DNA of 64,000 nt from Schistocephalus solidus (taxonomy: Eukaryota > Platyhelminthes > Cestoda > Diphyllobothriidea > Diphyllobothriidae): the NCBI GenBank assembly GCA_017591395.1, contig WEDG01001344.1, forward strand, positions 1 to 64,000. Reading direction: 5' to 3'. How positions within the stretch are numbered: position 1 is the first letter of the stretch; every line of letters begins with the position of its first letter. The position numbers and the translations under genes were made by a program. Under the pieces are notes generated by a model. The model searched no databases, was not told the origin of the DNA, and saw nothing but the letters and a program-made list of their open reading frames with translations. Below, piece by piece: positions 35,601 through 48,800 of this stretch.

Positions 35601-38600
35601 TTTTCACTGAGTGCATTTTTTTGCGACGACCGAAAAGAAACGCATTTAAAAGGCCAAAATCCTAACGTGATTGAATAATACTCAATATTACAACCCCCGT
35701 TTAAGTAATCCTTCCTGATTGAAAACAGACTTGAGAATTTTGATTCACCTTACATGAAACCAGTCACTGACCGTGCGCTTTTGTCGATACCCTCTGACCT
35801 GATTAACCTCCTGACTGGCGAGAAGTTCGTGCTGCTTGATATTGGAACGCGCCTAAAAAAAAACAAATAAAAGCTGTGTTGGGGAGCATGATAAAATCGG
35901 ATGGAAATGAGGTCGGATTGGGGGGAGGGGTGGGCTCAGCTCATCTTCATTTGCATAACGCAGATGGGAATTAACGATTCGATGACCAAAGCATTTCCTC
36001 ACGGATAACTGCGTTCAAGTCACGTTGGCTGTTTAGATGTTGCGGTCAGTGACTCTTCCTTTGTTTGTGTCCACCCGCCGAGACTACCATATATCGTAAA
36101 AAAAAATTGGAAAGGCGGGAGGTGATTGTATTTTACCAGAAGATTATAAAGACAAATGTAAATAGCTATTATCTGGGTAGTTTTAATCAAAAATGTAGTC
36201 AACGTCGTTTTCATTGAGCAAAATATTTTGATGCACCTTCAACTAAATCTACCTCTTCCAGAAAACGTCTAAAAGACTGTTTTCAGCTTTCTCCCTGTTT
36301 CTGAATGGTTTTCGCTTCTATAAAGTGTTCTAGTTATCGGAAAAATGGAAATCCGTAGGTAGTAAGTCAAGTGAGTATGCAGGACATGGAAAAACCTCAC
36401 ATCCTAAAGATCTTTCCTATTTTTTTTCGAGTCGTGTGGACTGACATTATCATGCTGTTTGCCATATACATCTGCATTGAGGGTCATCTTACATTCCAGT
36501 AGCTCATAATGATTGACGCCTTTCGTGTTTCTGTGGATGGCGAGCTGTGGTTTTCGAATTGGCAATGGCTTCTCATTACGTGACGCACAAACCATCCTTA
36601 TCATATGCAAAAATGCGATACAGAAGTAGCAGGCTGTTATTACTGTTTAGAAGTCTGCCACAGCTTATGAACTTTGTGTCAAATCTCAGCTGTAAATTTA
36701 TGCGGAAACAAAATTTCCTCTTTGCATGTTTTTCCAATTCGCTTTAGATGTTTGAGGGTATTTGAACACTACACATTAAATTTTTGAGGTACCTCTTTTG
36801 TGTGGAGTGGTTGCATTAATGTCATTTAGAGTTGATCGCTTCCAGAGCGAGGCTTTTTTGGGTATGTCACAATTATAAATTTTTAAACCACGGGCGTCAA
36901 CTGCATCGGACTCCACTTCTCGAGGTTTTTTCACCGTTCCAGTAGCAATAGTTTTCCAGTTAGGTATGAATTCCATGGCTCGCGGAGCAAGGCACGTAAT
37001 AGTTACCGTGTCCTAATCTCAACACTTGCCCCAACAGAAACCTAAGCCGTTACCCAAATCCTAACACTAAAACCTTACCCTAAAGTCAGCACTAGCCCTA
37101 CATTAACGTTGACCTGAACCCTAGCCATAAATCTAACCTTATTTACCCTAGAACTTGAGCAAAGTCTACTGTATTGCGGGCAGTCCCTGTTCCCATGTCC
37201 TATTTAGGGAACCAAACAAATCGTCCTTACTCTTATTCTTCGAAACTCGTGTAACCAGCAATGACTAATGTTTCAAAAGTCCTTGTCTTCCGCGGGGGAT
37301 AACTCACAGTCAAATATAAGAGACGACGACTGGCTAAGGTAAGCAATGTTTATAAGAGGCAAGTCACTGCTCAAATGATTAGCTAGACAGTGGCCAATCA
37401 GAGTTCAGTCGTCCAATGAGACAGCATGCAAGGGGGTGTGACTGGACTGCGAACGCACATGGCGTTGATGAGTCATATGCTGATTATGTCATTTAGGAAC
37501 GGGGTGATTAATAATGAGACAGAACAGCCATCAGTGACACAACAGTTGATTGACTCACTTCATAGGGGTGCCAAAATGCCATAACTTTCTGAACACCCTA
37601 GTACATGACAAACAATGCAACTGACAGGGTTCTGTAGTGATATTGATAATGAAAACGTTCGAAGGAAAACCTCGTTGCTCTCTGTTGAGAGGTTAAATTA
37701 AATGTACACCCATTCTCACGAAACATTTGTTGACGCTTTTGAGTGACACCGTTTACTTAGGCGATGTTGTATAACCAGCTAGTAGGGACATCATTGCCAG
37801 TTGCTGGATGCACGGCAGTATGTCGGTTTTCTTTCACTTTGCGTACTTCGTACAGGCCGCAAAATCACTGCATAATTTTTTGTATTTTTTTCCTTCATTT
37901 TCGAGGCCCCTTTTAATTCAGTCGTGTTTTCTAGGGAGCATAAAGTGCATTTATTGTAAGAACCCCTTTTATAAGGCAAGGAGAACTCTTCTCTGCAGAT
38001 GTTGCTTAAGAAGTACGACAGTTCGATCGTCGTAGTCCGACGATGTCCACCGTATGCTCCACAGAAGGGTGGTGCAGGGACGGTAACTTGCGCGTAGATT
38101 AGTTTTAAGTGGTAGTAGACTTACGCTGCAGTTACCACATTCTCTCCTCCTCCCCCACCTGAGCCCGGTGTCATGACAGAGTCAAGAAGACCGGAGGCTG
38201 GAGAAGACGCAGGTGGCTGGAGTGGCCCTGGGCGTGCCAGCACACCCCCATGTTCGACATTTTTTATGGGAGCGCAAACCCGAATAACGCCTGCTGTGGC
38301 CCCTATGTTGGTACAACGCATCTACCACGTAACCCGTTTAGGGGGCACAATGTGACGCGCACACAGGTTCCTTGATGTAATTAGGTCGATGGACGGTCCC
38401 TCACGCAAATTCATCCTTGGACTCGGCAGTTTGGCCGTTATTACTCACTATGTCCACCATGTGTGCCACAGCAGGGTGGAAGCAGGAACGGTGATTTGGG
38501 CGTTAATTCGTTTATGGTGATAGTGGACTTGTACAGCATCTACCGCACTCTCTCTTTCCTCACTTACCTGATCCCGGTGTCATGACAAAGTCAAGGAGAC

Positions 38601-41600
38601 AACATCGGGAGGATGTCCCAGGCCATCCAAGGAAGACGCCGGAGGTGGTTTGGGCATGTTCTCCGTCGCCAGTCTCACGAAGTCTATGTTAATGCCCTCG
38701 ATCAGGTGCCGTTATCCGTCGAAACAGAGGTGGACCTGAAACCTGGCTCGACACAGTTCGCCAGGGCATGGAAGTGTTACTTGGGCCTCCGGCATTCAGT
38801 CTCCGTCTTTGATGAAGAGAATGGGTTGAAATGTCTAAATCTGTTGCCGCGGATCATCACGCCTGGCGATGTAAAATTCGTGGCATCATTGAGGCCGTTG
38901 ATACCAGGCATGATTACAGCCGCACCAAGTACTAGTAGTTGGGGAACTTGCAGAGCGAAAACCCGGATCTTGTTTCAGCAATTACATGGCATTCCATAGG
39001 TTCGAGTCATACTCTTGAAGATCTAAGTTCCTGTGAAACAGTCACATGGCATCGACTGCACATAAAATGCGTAGCACATATCTGTGACTGACCAGTGTCA
39101 TTAAGTGCAGCCAGTTTCAGAGCTCATAAGTTTGCGAGGCATTTGTCTAAACTTGAGTCAAAGAGGGTGAAGGTAATTTGTGTGGAAGGCGGCGGATTCA
39201 GATTGATCCCCGCAGGACAGGCATGAAGACGGGAGTATGGAAGCCACTTGCAGGGGAGTGCAGATCGAAACGTTCACATAGTTTCAGCAGGTAACGCACT
39301 TGCTCGCAATTTCGACTACAAAATCTGAGTAAAGAAGATGACTGGTCGAGCACCGGAACAGTTGTTTTATTATCCTGAACTTTCGAATTCATTTAGAAGT
39401 CCATTTTAAGATCTATCAACAGCAAGAGAAAAGGCTACACTTATAGGGGGTACAAGCCAATCTATGGTCGATGGTGCAAGTCGAGATGTGACTTCACAGG
39501 ACCCTATATACCGGTGCAGATGGACACGTTCATTGATTGAGTTCCCCTCTGAGGACCAGGCTTCAAGCACTTCTCGGTTCGTCTTGTTTCCGGTTTGGGC
39601 AGTTACCTTGGCAGCTGCGAAAGTGGAGCGCATGACCCGTTTCTTAGATGTTGGCAGCTACTTTCGATAATTCGTCACCCCGATGCACAGCAGGTTTACG
39701 TTCATGTCCACCATGTGCGCCACAGCAGGATGGAAACAGGAACGGTGACTTGGGCGTGAATTAGTTTATGGTTATAATAGACTTGTACAGTATCTACCAC
39801 ACTCTCTCTTCCCTCACTTACCTGATCCCGGTGTCATGACAAAGTCAAGGAGCCCGAGGCGAGTGAGGGCGCAGATAGCTGGCCCGGTGGGAACCCGCAC
39901 CTCGACGCCCCACAGTCTCCCCCTTCCAATAACGTCTGCTGTGCCCCGATCTGAAACCCACCATTTTGGTCCAGTGCATCTACTGCGTGGCCTGGTTAGT
40001 GGGCAATCCTTCCAGTTATTATTGAGCAGACAGCAGAGAGAAATACGCTTTATTTTAAAAGTGAAATTCCACAATTTTTAGTTAAAAGTCTGGGCACACA
40101 AACCAAATAACAGCGGAAGATCACAACCGAATGGCCGAAGGCTGCAAATACCGACATCTGAATTACTAGCAAAATGAAGATAAAATTGCACTTTCTTCAA
40201 AATGATACCAGCGTCGTACGCAGATGACCTCATTGTTGCAGTTCGAATAAACAAATGGGGTTAATAATCGGTATATAATGGGTAAATAGGCCAACCGATT
40301 TACGTATAAGAAAATTTACATGAGAATGGAGAGCAGAAAAAATGGTGGCTCAATTGCAATACCCCACTGTACACAGTTGACCGGCTGGACGCCTTTGCGA
40401 GGTCGGGGAGAGGCCTCGATCAGACCTTCCAATTGGGCCAATTAAAATCGCAGACGAGTCCACCTAGCTCTGCTTTCCTCTCTCTTCATCGCAGACTAGG
40501 CTGCTCTAGTTACAGTCCAGATGTCAGACGGCCTTGCAAGGGCGTCCTAGTGGCAGCTATGGCGACAGTAAGCTGAGTCGCAGGGGGTCGTCTCTGTGCG
40601 AATCGTGTGCGCCACGGTGCTTGGTGCCCTCCGCCACCCCCCTACCCACATTGCCCCAAGTTTTGACCTCCAAAAACGGACCCCTACGTGCCTAATCTGT
40701 TGTCTATGTGTACTGGTTGACGTTGACATTGTCCATCACTCCGCAGTCAAGCATTTTTCTCCTGTTCGGGAGAGTTTTGGGGTTGACTACTTTCCTGTCT
40801 GACGCCCATGTCATGATCCCTTTTGAGGCTACTTTCCTGAGTACCGTCGTACCTGATTTTATATTGTCACCCTTTATCTTCAATTAAATGCTCAAATCAC
40901 GTCATTTACAGGTAACGGGTGGTGTTCAATGCACTCCCGAAGCTTAATGTGCGAGGTTTTTTACGTTTCTTGCGTACTTTCGCCTTTCATAGAAGACTCC
41001 GATCAACTGAACGTATTTACTCGCAAGTATTGTATGCGTTGACGGTCAAATTCACCATTCGAATCACGCTGTTCCAGCTTGAGGCAGTTTAGGTATAACC
41101 TTTTACTGTTCTGTTGTTTCTTAGTGACCTGCAGTGAGGGGGTAAAATATCTTAGTCTGAAATGTCCCAGAGACGTGGGAGCCGGGCTAATTGGGGATAA
41201 CTCTATCTCTGATCCAGCATTTCACCCAGTGGTCCATACTATCGCAATCTATGGATGCATCGCTTAAGCTACTGGCGGCTTATGAGGACACGCGTTCTAT
41301 TTCACCCCAACATACTCTCCACAAATAGTGATAGTACCTAGTATCTATCCTGTTTTCTTTTCAGGACCTTCTGTCCAAATCCAAGGTTACGAAAGTGGAG
41401 GCGTGGTAACCAACAGCCGCCGTGAGCAAGACGTCAGCATCAAGTCCAAAAAGGCTCGATCCAGAGAACCCCATTGGTAAGTTGTGCTGAATTTCTTTGT
41501 CTCTGTTACTGACGCCTCCTCGAACGTTTTCCACTTAGATACATCCACCTCTCCTCAAGTGTCTGGCCTGTTGTTGGGGTAACGAGAACCCTGCGGGGTG

Positions 41601-44600
41601 GGGCTGGGCGGTCATGTGCTATCTGCGAGCTTCCAAAACCGTGCCCCTGCCCGTGCACACTAGTTTGGCCTCCCCTCACAACACTGGCGGGCGCATTTTA
41701 TGAAATTCCGTCTGACCGGCAGGTTTAAACCAAGAATACTGACTTTTACGGTTACCAACATGATGATATTACCCATCCGAGCGTTGAGTCTGCGTGACTT
41801 GAGTTGCACACCAACTAGGACACTCAGAGGCAGTAATGCAACTTATTGAACCAAGACCTTTTAGACTTGTTCCTCAAATGCACAGTGGAATCCGCATGTA
41901 ACTACAGTACTTAATATGTCCATTTAATGTCGAGAAACCTTGCTATCACGCGTAGTTGCTTCTGTTCGGTAGGAAGTAACTTCTCTCGGCCCGATTGGCC
42001 CTCGGAAAATCCAAACACACCGTCCCTCTTGCATAGCCATCGAGTCTTCACAATCCGGGTTCAGTTGTCGCTCCTCCTTCGTCAGCAGGAGGTGACTCAG
42101 TGGAGGCGTGGTTTCGTGTAATTCCTGAAGTCAACACACCCGTTCACGGTTCCAGGATTTTGCCAGACGGCAATTGCATCTTTTGCGACCGATGGACGAC
42201 ATTGATAATGTTGTACTACATTTTTGGAGGCAACTGATTTTCCAATCCGGTGCTCAGTAATGCCTGTAGGTATTACTGCTGTATAGTCCGTGATTACTTA
42301 TTCGTCATACCCAGGAGCCTGCGACTGGTCTTCGCCGACGGCCGTCTCACTATTCACCACATGTGGACGCGCCGGATAGCCCCAATTCAGGCTAAAAGGC
42401 ATGCCCTGGCTTCCTGTCTTGGCATCTCATTTTGTATGCCGCATGGTAGGTGTAGGAAGATACAATGAGCTGGATCGAGCAGAATGATAAAGTCTCTCCC
42501 CCCCCCATTCTGCGCCATAATCCAGATCATTCTGGCACCTGCTCTGCTGCCCGGGCTCGTGGTGACAACCGTTACCAATCATTTTGGCAGCAAATCCGTT
42601 CCTCAGTCAGAAACCCTCGCCCGGGTATGCCAGGATCTGTCCGTTTATCGCTCATTCCTTGGCACATCCCCATTCACCGCCTGTCCGTCCCTCTGCGTAC
42701 TGACTTCCGTTTACGCAGATGTGGCCACTGCGGGGTGCCTGCTTCTCTTCACCCAATCTCAATGCCGCCGTCTTTGTCCACTACTGAAGGGGGGCGGATG
42801 GTAGAACGACCGTTGATAATTTGGTATTGGCCTGCGCTGCAACCTCTTCTCACTTTTATGCACGCTTCTTGCTCCCTTCGATAATGACTTGAAAGCAAAA
42901 TATGATACGTTAGACGAATAAAAAGTATGTTCACCCGATTGAAATGTCAGCTTTGAGTTTGCCTCTTTGCTTGGTAGGAGACTAGCCCAGCGGTATCAGT
43001 AGACCTGACAGGGTGAGTAAAAAATGAGGGCTGTGTGATAACGGTAATGGAAAAGCGCGTTTGCAGAAGTTTTTTTGAATTCCTGCAGTATGCTAGTAAG
43101 CCTTATTAGATTTAACCAAATTCTGTCAGTGTTGGGCCCTTTGCCAACTTTCGGTCATCCTCGTAGCTTTTCTTCTGTCAACTTTCGATGACTGGGTCGT
43201 TATGTTCCCCGTGACCTCCCGTTTCTTCATCCTGAAGTGCGAATCAGGTCTGTAGAAGCTGTAGCCGTTCACTCATTCCTCCCCCTCCACAGCAAACTTC
43301 GAAGAGAGACCATAATCCTCGAGTGATGATAGGTGAGCGCCCATCTACCATGGTTAGTATTCCCGATCGAAACTGGCAAGACAACCAGCCCGTAGCTAAA
43401 TTTTTAGAGCTTTGGGCTTCTGATCAACAGGTCGCGGGGTTGAGCCTCGGGTGCTGCACCACCTGGGATTGAGTATGGCTGGGTGACGACGGTTAATAAG
43501 CCAGCAATGGTCATTCCAGTCTCCCTTGTCGTTGTCACCACTGTTCATTTGCCATGAATATAATTCCCGAGTAGTGTGAGGCTTTGGAATTACTCGAGCA
43601 GGTTCATCAGCGTCAAACCACCATACTGATCTTTGTTTTTTTTTCGTGTACAGAATGGAAATTTTCAACACATGTAAAAATCCCTGCCGGAAGGAAATTA
43701 ATTTATATTTCGCAGTAGCAGCGAAAAACATAAACAAACACCATCTTTATCTGATGCTCGATCAGGTCGTGAAGTATACATTGATCCGTCGTTTACTAAC
43801 TTGTGTCCATCGCATGTAGATGCCCCCACAGGGTGGTCGCATGTGTATCGTCCAACTCCTGTTAACACATTCTTTTGGTATTAGTTTTAAGTGAGTTCTT
43901 CAGGAGATCGTAGCACTCAAGGGATGTCAGTTGTACGGTTCAACTGCGACTTTTCTTCCCCCCCCCCCTCGTGACCGGATCTACGCAAATTATCCTCATG
44001 TTTTTCGTTCTTTCGCGCTCCATCTTCACCAAACCTTGTGAGCTGCATCTATCACCCAGTGGCTCAATTTGGATTCTCTACGGGCTTTCAAGCGTCCGTT
44101 TCTCACCCAACCTGTGCATAGCAAGCATATCCATCACAATGCACTGATGAGCACGCTTTTTCATTCTGAGCCGACTCGGGTCTTAAATCTGGGGTGTGAG
44201 GACCAACATTTTGCGGTAGCACTGGTCCATGATGCCAAAGAAGTTAGATGCAGCCATTGCAATGTCCGTGTCTTTGTCACTAAACACTTCTCGATTATGT
44301 ATAACAAGCCAAATGGGGCTAGCTATCACCTCGAGGAGAAGGAACCTGAGGTGGTGGTGAACGTAATAACAGATATTGCACCAAACCAATACTGTTTAAC
44401 AACAAAGCCACATAATACAAATACGATGGAGGCTTTCTGCTTGACCTACCATTAATCTTAGGCATTGCTCTTGCGTTTATTCTGTTACTTCGGATCGGTT
44501 GCTGCATTTTCCATCGGCGCGTTGTCACCTTACCTTAAAAGTTGACACCTACTTTATTGTTCGATTCCTGTCTGCTGTTTATAATCATTATGTCACAATT

Positions 44601-45808
44601 TCTTACGCTTCATAATTCCTTTATAATTTTCTAGTATACATCCCGGTGATATCTATCCCTACACGCGGAAACCGCTTTTCCTCATTGTGGACAGCAACAA
44701 CAGCAGTGGTTTCAAGGTGAGCCTCGGGTGCAAGCTCAACTACCAGCCCCTTTCCTATTCTCATTGCTTTCTGAGTTTTTACTGCAAGCGTCTTGCTATC
44801 ACAACAGACAGTAGGACTTCACGACAGCAACCATCGCTCGCTCGGTCTCCTGCAGCTTTTTGCTTGCCAATTCTCTCTTTGTTAAGAAGGGAGCGTAAAG
44901 GGGCAAGAGACTAACCAGCCAGGTTTGCGGGTGTAGATGAGTTATCAGCGAATAATTTAAACAGGGCTGCTTTTCAATCAAATGTTCTACCATTTGAACT
45001 GCAGGCATGCCCTGGGTCGTTTCCAGGGCGATCTGCAAGAGTGGCCACTGCACCACCTAACGATGGAAACGAGGTAAATTAATAAACGTCCATGAACTGC
45101 GCTTCCCCCTCCTCCTCTTCTACCATCACTTCTTCTTTCTTCTGAGGATGCTGATGACAACAAGCTAATGGCTCATTGATAGACTATGACCAAAGGTCCC
45201 AGGTTCTGCACATCTGGGGTTGGGTATGGCTGACTGATGACGGTAAATAAGCCAGAACTGTTCACTTCAATCTCCCTGGTCTTTGTCGGTAGTTTTTTTA
45301 TGTGTCTAGTAATACTTGCTCTGTGGGGGTCTAACTTGGGCTCCACAGCACAACGGAACGAGTGAGCTCCGTTACTCAATCGATGAACGCATTTCCAGCA
45401 CATATTATGGTAGATGGGCGCTGACCGATCAGGTTACGAAATGTGCTCTTCCCGTTGTTCCTTGGGGCTGAAATGTGGAACCCTCGCAGACAGTTGCATA
45501 GCGACTAGTAGTATAGGTAGATAAGCTCAACGCCCAGACATGTAATTCGTCGATATTATGTGCTGCATGACATAATTGCGATGGGTGCGGCTCATCAGTA
45601 AGTCCCCCTCAGCGTTTCCCGTATGCTGTCTGGTAGATATTCCAGTTTAAAAATGGTCGCTTTATAATTTCTTCGAAACTTATTTGCTATCGTGTTGGAA
45701 TTAAGCTTTATAGGCCCAGTTCGGAAGTTGATCTGAACATTTGGGCCAAAGTCCATCAGCACAGCGTGATAACCGCATAGTATTCATAAAATTCCATCGG
45801 AAAGCCTG

Positions 45809-45882
<74 letters not shown>

Positions 45883-48800
45883 AAGACTTTAAACCGTACT
45901 TCCGACATAGGTACTAGCTAAAAGCCCAGACATGTGTTTCGCCGATGGAACCTTACCAACATATGCTACACGTCGCTATGCGACTGCCTGTGAGTACTCT
46001 AGTCTGAGTTCCAGGGCACAACGGAACATAAATGTTCCTTAAGCAGATCGGTGAGCCCCACACTATCATCATATTCCCGATCGCAACCGACAAAACAACG
46101 AGCCCGTGGCTCAATGGTAGAGCGTTCGACTCAAATACCAAAGGTCGCGGGTTTCGAATCCCAGGTGTGCCACACTTGGGATTGGGTATGACTGGCTGAT
46201 GACGGCTAATAAGCCAGAAAATGGCCATTCCGGTCTCCCTTGTCTTTGTCGGTTCCATTCCATCATATGCTACACGTCGCTATGCGACCACATGCGAGGG
46301 CTCTAGTCTGAGCTGCAGGGCACAACGGAACATGCATGTTTCCTTAAGCAGATCGGTGAGCCCCTACACTATTCATATGTATATATATATATATTGAATA
46401 ACTAGAGGTTGTTTGCATCCCGAGATATTATAATGAAAAGAAAAAAATGCTCTTCGGGAAATGGAGTTTTACTCGTAAATTTTTCAAGTTGGTGACACCA
46501 ACCCGTCGTCAGACGAAATGAACAGAGGAGAAAGTGAAGTGGCGCGACAGGACAGATGGTGACAAACAAACAGCTGGTGTGAGTGGGTGGTGGGTGGACC
46601 AATAATCGGGACATGTTTTGGGACGGGGGAGGTGAGGAGAGAACAATTACATTGGCTTGTTTGGGAGGGGAGGTGGGCGGCGAGTAACTACGGCCGGCTA
46701 GATTATCGATCATGGTTCCGGGTTGGATTTAGGGGTCGGTTGGAGGTGTCGGAATGTTTAATTGCGGTTCACCATGTGTGAGGTGGGGTTGGCGAAAAGT
46801 GAGATTAAAAGCCGCAAGGATTAGCAGTCGTTGCTAGGTCGTGGGCGCTCGTTAGTAAATCGTGCACGTAATCCTTCGTAATGAGCATCTAGGTCAACGT
46901 GGCGGTTAATGCTAGTTGTGCTAGAGTGCCAAGCTTCGAGGAATTCTCGAGCTTGTTTGGTGTTGGCCATGGCGATCACGTCGGTACCGTCCCAATTGAA
47001 GCGATGGTCGCATTCAAGGGAGTGCGCAAACACGAGTGATAAGGGGTCACGTCGGCGAATGGCTAGCTTATGTTCGTTGATGCGAGTCCCAAGACGTCGG
47101 CCTGTATGGCCAATGTAAACAGAAGGGCAGTTGGCGCACGGTATGCGGTAAATGACATTGCTTAATTGTTCTTTTGGAAGGGGGTCCTTTACTCTGCATA
47201 GGGTTGCGCGTATGGAGGACGCAGGCTTGTGGGCGACAGAGATGCCCAATGAGACTGGAAGACAACTCGCACGCAAATATGGATTCCGCGCTAGTACCTG
47301 CACTGTCAGTGTAGCCTATGGTATTATCTGTAGATATATGCCGAGTGAGAATACTGACGAAACGAGAGAGGCTGGAAGGGCCAGTTTTCGTTTACTACTG
47401 GGCGACCCCATAACCCGGCAACGAGTGCAAACTCTGACGAGCACAATGGATAGGGTTAGGTTGGCGTGTAGGTACGGTCTTATTCAGTACTAAAAACCCA
47501 GCTCATTTGAACTGTGACGGTGGATACATACATTTCTTATGATTGCCAACGCGTTACCGCCATTTTCCGTCCTGTAAACTGCCCTACCTCCATGGCCACT
47601 GTTCCTGTATTTCACACCTACCTATCCATGATGTTCTTTAGGGGGCTCGTAAAAGCATGCATTACCGGCTGCGGGGGGAGGGGGGTCGTAAAAACATATT
47701 TTGCCGTCTTCATCAGCCAGCCATACTCAGCCAGTGGAACCTGGGATTCGAACTCAAGGATATTTGGCCATTGAGTCTAACTTTCTACCATTGTCCCGTC
47801 GGTTGTGATCGGGTACATGAACTGTGCTTTACGGGACCTGCTCGCCCCCCGTTGTACTAGAGCTAGAGCATTCGATGGTGATGGTCATTACTTGCGATGT
47901 GTGCACTTTCGGTATTTCTAAAAAAAACATGTTCCTGTGCCTCGTCTCTGTAAGATATTAGAAGGCCGAATTATACATCCGAATCCGAGTCCCACTTCTT
48001 ATTTACTAGTTTTTTTTTCTAAGAAGTCCTCGCCATGCTCCCTTTCTAGCCCCCAACAAGCGTCTTTTTCCGACTATTTTTAGAATTTTCAAAGCCTTTT
48101 TGGCCAACCTGTGATTACCCTGCTCTCGCCCGAGACTGTGCCAACTCGGATCGAGAATCAACGAGAGAGGGGCAACCTCTTCACTCTCTTTCTCTACTGT
48201 CCTCTAACCGCCTACTGCTACGTCTGCGGTCTCACGTCAATCAGTCTGAAGACCTGGGAGCGTGGCCAGTCGATCATTGACACTTTCCTCGGAGAATGTA
48301 GTCGGATTCTGCTACGCTCAAGAAGTCTACGTAAGTTTAGCGTGAACCGGTGGGTTTGTATCGCTGCGACTTTAGAACTCCATCCTGCATTGGGCAGTGT
48401 GCAGAACTTGAAAGACCTGTTTATGCGGTCTTGACGAGAGCCGACAGTCGTCTTTGCGCCCGAATCTGTGGCAACACAAGGGAACTCGTGAACCTTACTT
48501 TCCAAGTTCACGGTTTGGACTCTACAAACAATGCATCATTTTTTAAGAAAATGATTGAGAAGCACTTATTTTAAAAATGATGGTGCATGTATCCAGAGCT
48601 CAGTAGCCGAGTTATCCACCCTCGTCGCCAATTCTGGACCGCAACTTAAAGTACGTAGTCCTCATATTGACCGTTGGCTTTTCTACCACGCCTTGGATAC
48701 TGTTACTCAAGATTCAGTTGCTCGGACTAATAAGCCTTGGCCCGAGGGTCTTGTGCCGGGGGAGTCGGGTGGCCACACCTCTATCGGGTAGAAGGTTAGG

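Noticed and set aside
39198..39392. Hammerhead downstream of the second Penelope fragment
   Set aside because: The region was checked for CUGANGA followed by GAAA on the minus strand; the words are present only in the wrong order or spacing.
42465..42884. 139-codon ORF in SCAI intron 5
   Set aside because: It overlaps other ORFs in two more frames and on both strands, the sign of a GC-rich stretch with few stops; no recognisable protein.
46098..46172. Possible tRNA gene
   Set aside because: A and B boxes are present, but the acceptor stem does not close, the B box has an extra base and the same block heads a repeated SINE.
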